Positions 1-4,687 of a DNA stretch of 6,339 nt are shown here, in pieces. The stretch is from Puniceicoccales bacterium. GTDB lineage: Bacteria > Verrucomicrobiota > Verrucomicrobiia > Opitutales > JAIRLM01. The stretch covers positions 1 to 6,339 of the forward strand of contig JAITSI010000089.1 of NCBI GenBank assembly GCA_031287845.1, written 5' to 3'. Below the pieces are notes generated by a model, which saw nothing but the letters and a program-made list of their open reading frames with translations, was not told the origin of the DNA and did not search any database. Every line of letters starts with the position of its first letter. Position 1 is the stretch's first letter. Position numbers and translations under genes: made by a program.

Positions 1-30
1 GGATGATAGCGCATTGCGCGCCGGACGGTA

Positions 31-88
31 CGGCACTCCGTGGGCGGGGGATTGGCAAAGGGGCGCGGCAGCCCCCTTTGCGACCTCC
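31..88. repeat. Palindromic intergenic repeat, copy A
   Basis: This 58-bp unit recurs at 181-238, exactly 150 bp away in the same orientation, with mismatches only at 64 (c against t) and 82 (g against a). It contains a perfect 9-bp inverted repeat: GCAAAGGGG at 55-63 pairs with CCCCTTTGC at 73-81 around a 9-nt loop. A 25-bp stretch of it and its right shoulder (69-93) reappears inverted at the other end of the window. It lies downstream of the minus-strand sctN. The minus-strand transcript would form the hairpin but has no U-tract after it, so it is not a classical intrinsic terminator. It resembles a REP-type dispersed element; family membership is inferred. Confidence 0.85.
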
Positions 89-96
89 CGGCCTCC

Positions 97-129
97 AGGG
101 CCGGCCAGGGGCCCCGAGGGCCGGCCAGG
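97..129. repeat. 13-bp duplication with 20-bp period
   Basis: AGGGCCGGCCAGG occurs at 97-109 and again at 117-129. Each copy contains the 8-bp palindrome GGCCGGCC. The pair lies directly beyond repeat copy A and belongs to the same mosaic of short repeats. No coding function is apparent. Confidence 0.75.
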
Positions 130-135
130 CCCTTT

Positions 136-152
136 TGGGGGCGTTGCCCCCA
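136..152. repeat. GTT-loop hairpin
   Basis: TGGGGGC at 136-142 pairs perfectly with GCCCCCA at 146-152 around a GTT loop, giving a compact 7-bp GC-rich stem. A similar GGGGC-TAC-GCCCC hairpin is at 6211-6223 in the right flank, so this shape recurs in both intergenic regions. It could stabilise or end transcripts running past sctN, but no U-run follows on either strand. Confidence 0.6.
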
Positions 153-180
153 GCGTCGCTTCCCCCGGGCATCGATGCAG

Positions 181-238
181 CGGCACTCCGTGGGCGGGGG
201 ATTGGCAAAGGGGTGCGGCAGCCCCCTTTGCAACCTCC
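181..238. repeat. Palindromic intergenic repeat, copy B
   Basis: This is the second copy of the 58-bp unit at 31-88, with two mismatches. It keeps the hairpin (GCAAAGGGG at 205-213, CCCCTTTGC at 223-231). It ends 66 bp beyond the stop of sctN and runs straight into the 8-bp tandem repeat at 234-281, so both copies share the same kind of right shoulder (CCTCC...). The exact 150-bp offset suggests local duplication of a larger unit that has since diverged between the copies. Confidence 0.85.
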
Positions 239-289
239 AGACCTCCAGACCTCCAGACCTCCAGACCTCCCGGCCTCCCGGCCGGCCGG
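234..289. repeat. 8-bp tandem repeat (CCTCCAGA)n
   Basis: Four exact CCTCCAGA units (234-241, 242-249, 250-257, 258-265) are followed in phase by two CCTCCCGG units (266-273, 274-281) and a CCGGCCGG unit (282-289). The corresponding shoulder of copy A has one CCTCCCGG (84-91) and one CCTCCAGG (92-99), so the array appears to have expanded only here. It lies 15-70 bp downstream of the sctN stop and is noncoding. Arrays of this type can change length by slippage, so copy number may vary among strains. Confidence 0.85.
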
Positions 290-303
290 GGCCGCGGCAG
301 CCC

Positions 304-1638
304 TCACAGTCCCACCACCTGCTGTAATTTCTTTATAGTTTCCTCGAAGCTGTCCTTTTCGGCCAGTCCCTGGCGGAGAAAGGCGTTGATAGCGTCGATG
401 CGGTCGATGGCCTCGTCCGTTTCCTTGTCGTTGCCCCGCTTGTACTCGCCGATGCGCAGGAGCAGCTCCACCTCCTGGAATTTTGCCAGCAGGTTGCGCA
501 ATTTTCCCGCCGCCGCCCGGTGCTCCTTGGATACGATGGCGTTCATTACGCGGCTCACGCTGGCCAGGACGTCGATGGCCGGGTAGTGGTTGGCCGCCCC
601 CAGCTTGCGGGACAGGACGATGTGGCCGTCCAGGATGGAGCGGGACTCGTCGGCGATGGGCTCGGTCATGTCGTCGCCCTCCACCAGGACCGTGTAGAGC
701 GCCGTGATGGAGCCCTTTTCCGACTGGCCGGCCCTTTCCATCAGCTTGGGCAGGGTGGCGAACACGGAGGGAGGAAAGCCGCGGCGGGTGGGCGGCTCGC
801 CGGCGGCGAGGCCGATTTCGCGGAGGGCGCGGGCAAAGCGGGTGACGGAGTCCATCATGAGCAGGACCTTTTTCCCCTGGTCCCGGAAATACTCTGCCAC
901 CGCCGTTGCCACGTAGCTGGCCTTCAAGCGCTCCATGGGGGTCCGGTCCGAGGTGGAAATGACCAGCACGGTCCTCTTCATTCCCTCCTCGCCCAGGTCC
1001 TTTTCAATGAACTCCCGCACCTCGCGGCCGCGCTCCCCCACCAGCGCCAGCACGTTGATGTCCGCCGTGGTGCCGCGGATGATCTGGCCCAGGATCGTGC
1101 TTTTTCCACCCCCCGCCGCGGCGAAGATCCCCATTCTCTGCCCCTCCCCGCAGGTGAGCAGGCCGTCCAGGGCCCGCACCCCCAGGGAGAGCGGCTTGTC
1201 GATGGGATTGCGCACCATGGCATTGGGGGGATCTGCATAGACTGGATAGTATTTTTTTACCTTCAGCGGGCCCTTCGTGGGGCCGTCGATGGGATTTCCC
1301 AGGCCGTCCAGCACCCGGCCGATCAGCTCCTCGCCCACCGGCACCATGTGCACCTTTCCCAGCGGAATCACCTCCGTCGCCGCCGATATGCCGGTCAGCT
1401 CCCCCAGCGGCGTCAGCAGCGCCGCCTGCTTGGAAAATCCCACCACCTCGGCCATGAGCTCCCCCTCTTCCCTCGGGGTCTTCAGCTTGCACAGCTCTCC
1501 CACCTTCACGCTGGGGACGGACGCCATGATGATCGTTCCCACCACCTGCAGCACGCGGCCCTTGACCTCCACCAGGCTCACGTCCCGCATCTGCCCGTCG
1601 AGTGTTTCCAGCAAGTGGTCAAAGGCGCCGTTTTTCAC
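304..1638 (-). CDS. sctN: Type III secretion system ATPase SctN
   Basis: This is the cytoplasmic hexameric ATPase at the base of a type III secretion injectisome, which strips chaperones from substrates and helps unfold them for export. Numbered from the GTG start (444 aa, normal length): N-terminal domain with FDHLLETLD near residue 5; nucleotide-binding core with P-loop AAAGGGKST at 173-181; GERGRE at 201-206; Walker B VLLMMD ending in Asp263; RRGFPPSVF at 285-293; EGDDMTEPIADESRSILDGH at 318-337; then a helical C-terminal domain. The open frame reaches back to a TTG at 1737, but that would overlap the divergent lipoprotein start and add 33 residues unlike the family. The GTG at 1638 matches usual SctN N-termini, although no Shine-Dalgarno is visible before it. 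FliI, the flagellar paralogue, is the alternative; the Gly-rich P-loop and N-terminus fit SctN better. No other secretion gene is in view. Confidence 0.85.
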   Translation of the reverse strand: MKNGAFDHLLETLDGQMRDVSLVEVKGRVLQVVGTIIMASVPSVKVGELCKLKTPREEGELMAEVVGFSKQAALLTPLGELTGISAATEVIPLGKVHMVPVGEELIGRVLDGLGNPIDGPTKGPLKVKKYYPVYADPPNAMVRNPIDKPLSLGVRALDGLLTCGEGQRMGIFAAAGGGKSTILGQIIRGTTADINVLALVGERGREVREFIEKDLGEEGMKRTVLVISTSDRTPMERLKASYVATAVAEYFRDQGKKVLLMMDSVTRFARALREIGLAAGEPPTRRGFPPSVFATLPKLMERAGQSEKGSITALYTVLVEGDDMTEPIADESRSILDGHIVLSRKLGAANHYPAIDVLASVSRVMNAIVSKEHRAAAGKLRNLLAKFQEVELLLRIGEYKRGNDKETDEAIDRIDAINAFLRQGLAEKDSFEETIKKLQQVVGL

Positions 1639-1730
1639 GGGGCCAGTTTGGGGAAATGGGGACCCGGTGCAAGCATTTCCGCCCGCTTCGGCTTGACAGG
1701 GTCCGGAAGCGGTGAAAGGATGACACCGCC
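1639..1730. promoter_or_regulatory. Divergent intergenic region, presumed promoters
   Basis: These 92 bp separate the divergent starts of sctN and the OmpA-like lipoprotein gene, so promoters for both directions should lie here or within the 5' ends of the genes. For the + strand, AAAGGA at 1715-1720 is a fair ribosome binding site, 10 nt before the ATG at 1731. TTGACA at 1693-1698 is an exact -35 consensus, but the hexamer 17 bp downstream (AAGGAT, 1716-1721) is a poor -10 and would leave almost no leader. On the minus strand a 13-codon frame (1676 to 1635) ends in a GTGA overlap with the sctN start. The assignment as regulatory rests on geometry. Confidence 0.45.
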
Positions 1731-2204
1731 ATGGCAAGAATTTTCGCCGCCCTGGGATTGACCCTGCTGCTCGGCGGCTGCGCCGGCGTTTCCCCTCCCA
1801 CTCCGGAACAGACGCTGGGAGGGGAGGTGGGGGACACGGCCCACTACCGCCTTTCGGGCGAGGACTACGGTCCCGGCGACCTGCTGGGCCAGGTATTCTT
1901 TACCTTCGACGGGGCCGGCGTTGGCGCCGACGACCTGCCGCTGCTCCACACCATCGCCGCCGGCCTCTGCGAATTTCCCGACCGCACCGTTACCCTGGTT
2001 GGCTACTGCGACTGGTTCGGCGGGCCCGAATACAACCGGCAGCTGGGCCAGCGGCGTGCGGATGCGGTGGCAAAAATTCTCCAGCGGGAGGGGGTGGCGG
2101 CGGAGCGCGTGCGGACCCGGTCCCGCGGCTCCCAGGACTCCCCCGTCGGCCTATCCCGCCAGGAAACCCGCTTCGACCGGCGCGTGGACATTCTTCGCCG
2201 TTGA
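1731..2204 (+). CDS. OmpA/Pal-like peptidoglycan-binding lipoprotein
   Basis: The 157-aa product is predicted to be an envelope lipoprotein that anchors a membrane to peptidoglycan. Residues 1-16 form a short signal peptide (Arg3, then a hydrophobic stretch) ending in the lipobox LGG-Cys17. A short Pro/Thr-containing linker follows, then an OmpA C-terminal domain at about 54-155: VFFTFD at 55-60, GYCDWFGGPEYNRQLGQRRA at 91-110, and DRRVDI at 149-154. Asp94 and Arg109 are 15 residues apart, the spacing of the Asp/Arg pair that holds diaminopimelate in OmpA-family domains, so peptidoglycan binding should be intact. The usual GHTD motif reads GYCD. AAAGGA sits 10 nt before the ATG. It is the first gene of the + strand cluster. 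Pal is the closest role, but no tol genes are present, so no symbol is given. Confidence 0.88.
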   Translation: MARIFAALGLTLLLGGCAGVSPPTPEQTLGGEVGDTAHYRLSGEDYGPGDLLGQVFFTFDGAGVGADDLPLLHTIAAGLCEFPDRTVTLVGYCDWFGGPEYNRQLGQRRADAVAKILQREGVAAERVRTRSRGSQDSPVGLSRQETRFDRRVDILRR

Positions 2205-2227
2205 CCGGCGCGGCGCAACCCCTAGCA

Positions 2228-3739
2228 ATGGCTGGCATGGCAGAGTGCATGCGGCCGCAGCGGCTATGGTTTGAGGATCTGGGCCTTGGCCTGGACACGG
2301 GGCGTCTGGTCCCGGAGAACTGGGAGGCGGAAATGGGCGCACGGGCGCGGGCCGCACTGAAGGCGCTGGAGGCGCTGGAGGCGGGTGCCGTGGCCAATGG
2401 GACGGAGCGGCGGCGGGTGGGCCACTACTGGCTGCGGGATCCCAGGCTGGCGCCGGAGGAAGCAATCCGCCGGGCCATCGAGGGTGCCAACCGGGACGTC
2501 CGCACCTTCGCCGCCGCCGTGCGCGAGGGAAAAATTACGGCCCGGGGAAAAAAGTTTTCCCACCTGCTCTGCATCGGCATCGGCGGCTCGGTGCTGGGAA
2601 CGCAGCTATTCCACGGCGCCCTGGCCCCCGTCGGCGCCCCCCTTACCCCCCACTTTTTGGACAACACGGACCCGGAGGGGATGGTCAACGTCCTCGCCGC
2701 CATCGGCACGGACCTGGACCGCACGCTCATCGCCGTGGCATCGAAGTCCGGCTCCACCCCCGAGCCCAACAACGCCCTCCGCGTGGTAGAAAGCTTCTTG
2801 GAAAGGCAGGGATTGGCCCTGGCGGAGCGGGCCGTGGCCATAACCTGCGCCGGCAGCACGCTGGACAGGAGGGCAGAGGAGGAGGGCTGGCTGGCCCGAT
2901 TTCCGCTCTGGGAATGGGTGGGTGGCCGCAACAGCTCGCTCTCCGCGGTGGGCCTGCTTCCGGCGGCCCTGATGGGCATTGACACGGAGGGGCTGCTCCG
3001 GGGGGCGGCCGCAGCGGACCGGCTGGGCCGCGGCTGGGAGGCGAACCCGGCCCTGCGCCTCGCCCTCGCCTGGCACTACGCCGGCGAGGGAAGGGGAAAG
3101 CGGGCAATGGTGATCCTGCCCTACCGGGATTCCCTCCGCGCCTTTTCCCCCTACCTGCAGCAGATCGTCATGGAATCCCTGGGCAAGCGGCTGGACCGGG
3201 ATGGGAACGCGGTGCACCAGGGCCTGACCGTCTACGGCAACCGGGGCTCCACGGACCAGCATTCCTATGTGCAACAGCTGCGGGACGGGCTGGATAATTT
3301 TTTCGTCAACTTCATCGAGGTGCTGTGGAGCCGGGCGGACGGGCTGAACGCGGCAACGGCGGCGGCGGCGGCCCACCTGGAAGGATTTTTCCTGGGCACG
3401 CGGGCGGCGCTGGAAGAGGCGGGCCGGCCCACCCTGACCGTGACCCTGCGCGAGGTGACTCCCTTTTCCCTTGGCATGCTCATGGCGCTCTACGAGCGGG
3501 CGGTGGGGATCTACGGCGAGTTCATCAACGTGAACGCCTACGACCAGCCGGGCGTGGAGGCGGGAAAGCGGGCGGCGGACCAATTCCTGGCGCTCAAGGC
3601 GGAGGCGGAAGGGTTCCTGGCCCGGGTGGGAAAGCGGCCGGGCGAGGCATCGGCCGAGGCCGTGGCCGAGGCGCTGGGCAAGCCGGAGGCGGTGGAATCG
3701 CTGCACAAATGGCTTGAGTTTCTCCGCTGCCACTCCTAG
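2228..3739 (+). CDS. pgi: Glucose-6-phosphate isomerase
   Basis: Pgi interconverts glucose 6-phosphate and fructose 6-phosphate in the cytoplasm (glycolysis, gluconeogenesis). From the ATG at 2228 it has 503 aa, slightly shorter than the E. coli type. Family motifs in order: IGIGGSVLG at 116-124; phosphate-binding SKSGST at 172-177; VGGRNS at 231-236; MESLGK with the catalytic-base Glu at 316; STDQHS with the conserved His345; and AYDQPGVEAGK ending in Lys447. All key residues are present, so it should be active. The start is uncertain: a TTG at 2201 would overlap the preceding stop as TTGA, and ATGs at 2237 and 2249 are also possible; none has a clear Shine-Dalgarno. Recognisable Pgi-like sequence begins only after the 2249 ATG. 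The 23-bp gap or 4-bp overlap with the lipoprotein gene implies co-transcription. Confidence 0.95.
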   Translation: MAGMAECMRPQRLWFEDLGLGLDTGRLVPENWEAEMGARARAALKALEALEAGAVANGTERRRVGHYWLRDPRLAPEEAIRRAIEGANRDVRTFAAAVREGKITARGKKFSHLLCIGIGGSVLGTQLFHGALAPVGAPLTPHFLDNTDPEGMVNVLAAIGTDLDRTLIAVASKSGSTPEPNNALRVVESFLERQGLALAERAVAITCAGSTLDRRAEEEGWLARFPLWEWVGGRNSSLSAVGLLPAALMGIDTEGLLRGAAAADRLGRGWEANPALRLALAWHYAGEGRGKRAMVILPYRDSLRAFSPYLQQIVMESLGKRLDRDGNAVHQGLTVYGNRGSTDQHSYVQQLRDGLDNFFVNFIEVLWSRADGLNAATAAAAAHLEGFFLGTRAALEEAGRPTLTVTLREVTPFSLGMLMALYERAVGIYGEFINVNAYDQPGVEAGKRAADQFLALKAEAEGFLARVGKRPGEASAEAVAEALGKPEAVESLHKWLEFLRCHS

Positions 3740-3753
3740 AAGAGAAGAGAACA

Positions 3754-3906
3754 ATGGACCTATTTCGCCCGTGGACCGTCGCGTTGCTGTGTCTCCTGCT
3801 GGCCGGCTGCTGCTCCGAGGGAAATCCGGACAATAGCCAGTTGCCCTGGGCGCGGCCGGTGGGCTGGGAGGGAAGCAATTCCTTCACCGCCGCCCTGGCC
3901 CGCTGA
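3754..3906 (+). CDS. Small lipoprotein, 50 aa, unknown function
   Basis: This short gene fills the space between pgi and rsmI. The ATG at 3754 follows a purine-rich stretch (agaagagaagagaa, 3738-3751) that can serve as ribosome binding site. The product starts MDLFRPW, has a hydrophobic core (residues 8-17) and a lipobox LAG-Cys19 with a second Cys at 20. This leaves a mature peptide of only 32 residues carrying NSQLPWARPVGWEG at 28-40 or thereabouts. The stop TGA (3904-3906) shares its last base with the rsmI ATG, so translation of the two is probably coupled. A complete lipoprotein signal, a fitting ribosome binding site and exact packing argue that it is a real gene. The Pro-Trp/Trp-Glu tail recalls tiny uncharacterised lipoproteins I associate with Verrucomicrobiota (from memory, untested). 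Function is unknown. Confidence 0.75.
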   Translation: MDLFRPWTVALLCLLLAGCCSEGNPDNSQLPWARPVGWEGSNSFTAALAR

Positions 3907-4613
3907 TGGAGGACGGGGAGCGGCGGCTTCCCGCTGGGCTCTACCTGGTGGCGACCCCCATCGGCAACCTCGAGGACATTACCCTGCGGGCCATCTCCGT
4001 CCTGCGCATGGCGGACGGCGTTGCCTGCGAGGACACGCGCACCGGTGGGAACCTGCTGCGCCACCTTGGCATTCGCCGGCCCCTCCTCTCCTACCACGAA
4101 CACAATGAGCGGCAGAGGGCAATCCAGCTGGCCGATGCGGTCGCCGCCGGCCAGGCCATCGCCCTGGTCAGCGATGCCGGCACCCCCGCCATCAGCGATC
4201 CCGGCTTTCGCGCCGTGCGCGAGTGCCGCCGCCGGGGGCTGCCCGTCATTCCCATTCCCGGCCCCTGCGCCCTCGCCGCCGCCATTTCCGCCGCCGGGCT
4301 CCCCAGCGACGCCTTTCTCTTCCTCGGCTTTCTCCCGCCGCGCTCCGCTGCCCGGCGTGGCATCCTCCGGCGCCACGGGGACTTTCCCCACACGCTTGTG
4401 ATCTACGAATCCTGCCACCGGGTGCAAAAATTTCTAGGGGAAATTGCCGAGGAGCTGGGCCCCGGGCGCACCGTTGCCCTGGCACGGGAGCTGACCAAGC
4501 TCCACGAGACCTGGTCCGTGGGGACGGCGGCGGCGGTGGCGGAAATTTTACGGGCAGGCGTGGCGCGGGGAGAGTTCACCGTCCTGATCGCACCGGCCGA
4601 CTTCGAACTGTGA
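3906..4613 (+). CDS. rsmI: 16S rRNA 2'-O-ribose C1402 methyltransferase RsmI
   Basis: RsmI uses S-adenosylmethionine to methylate the 2'-OH of C1402 in the decoding centre of 16S rRNA, working in the cytoplasm on the 30S subunit. The fold is the tetrapyrrole-methylase type. Visible motifs: LVATPIGNLEDITLRA at 14-29; CEDTRTGGNLLRHLGI at 41-56; LVSDAGTPAISDPG at 87-100; PIPGPCALAAAISAAGLPSD at 116-135; FLGFLPPR at 139-146; YESCHRV at 167-173; ARELTKLHE at 193-201. The protein is 235 aa, shorter than the roughly 280-aa E. coli form: it stops right after the core sheet (GEFTVLIAP) and lacks the small C-terminal extension. All the recognisable SAM-binding and catalytic-core motifs remain, so it should work. 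Its ATG overlaps the stop of the upstream small lipoprotein gene by one base. Confidence 0.95.
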   Translation: MEDGERRLPAGLYLVATPIGNLEDITLRAISVLRMADGVACEDTRTGGNLLRHLGIRRPLLSYHEHNERQRAIQLADAVAAGQAIALVSDAGTPAISDPGFRAVRECRRRGLPVIPIPGPCALAAAISAAGLPSDAFLFLGFLPPRSAARRGILRRHGDFPHTLVIYESCHRVQKFLGEIAEELGPGRTVALARELTKLHETWSVGTAAAVAEILRAGVARGEFTVLIAPADFEL

Positions 4614-4630
4614 GGGAGCGCCGGTCCTGA

Positions 4631-4651
4631 GATTTTTTCGCGGGAAAAATT
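4631..4651. other. A/T-rich palindrome between rsmI and proS
   Basis: ATTTTTTC at 4632-4639 pairs with GGAAAAAT at 4643-4650 (one G-T pair) around a GCG loop, within the 74-bp gap between rsmI and proS. In such GC-rich DNA an A/T-rich inverted repeat is conspicuous. It could be an operator or promoter element for proS, or a weak terminator, but the stem is nearly all A-T and only a short T run follows on the + strand. The role is undetermined. Confidence 0.4.
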
Positions 4652-4687
4652 TGCCCCGGCGACGGGTCCCCTGCTAGGGTGCCGGCC

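Noticed and set aside
31..289. CRISPR array
   Set aside because: There are only two 58-bp copies with one non-spacer-like interval, followed by an 8-bp tandem array; no repeat-spacer periodicity and no cas genes.
14..586. Open frames on the + strand through the left repeat region
   Set aside because: The Pro/Arg/Gly-rich translation simply reads the repeats and then the antisense of sctN; repeated peptide blocks mirror the 58-bp DNA repeat.
1693..1721. TTGACA ... AAGGAT as a sigma-70 promoter for the OmpA-like lipoprotein
   Set aside because: The -35 is perfect, but the -10 matches only three bases and would place the transcript start about 3 nt before the ATG, removing the AAAGGA ribosome binding site.
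1639..1737. TTG at 1737 as the sctN start
   Set aside because: It would overlap the divergent gene start and add 33 residues with no resemblance to SctN/FliI N-termini.
520..1761. 413-codon open frame on the + strand across sctN
   Set aside because: It is antisense to sctN, runs through the divergent intergenic region into the lipoprotein gene, and shows no domain or plausible start.
2606..3754. 382-codon open frame on the minus strand across pgi
   Set aside because: It is antisense to an intact pgi; the composition is that of a shadow frame.
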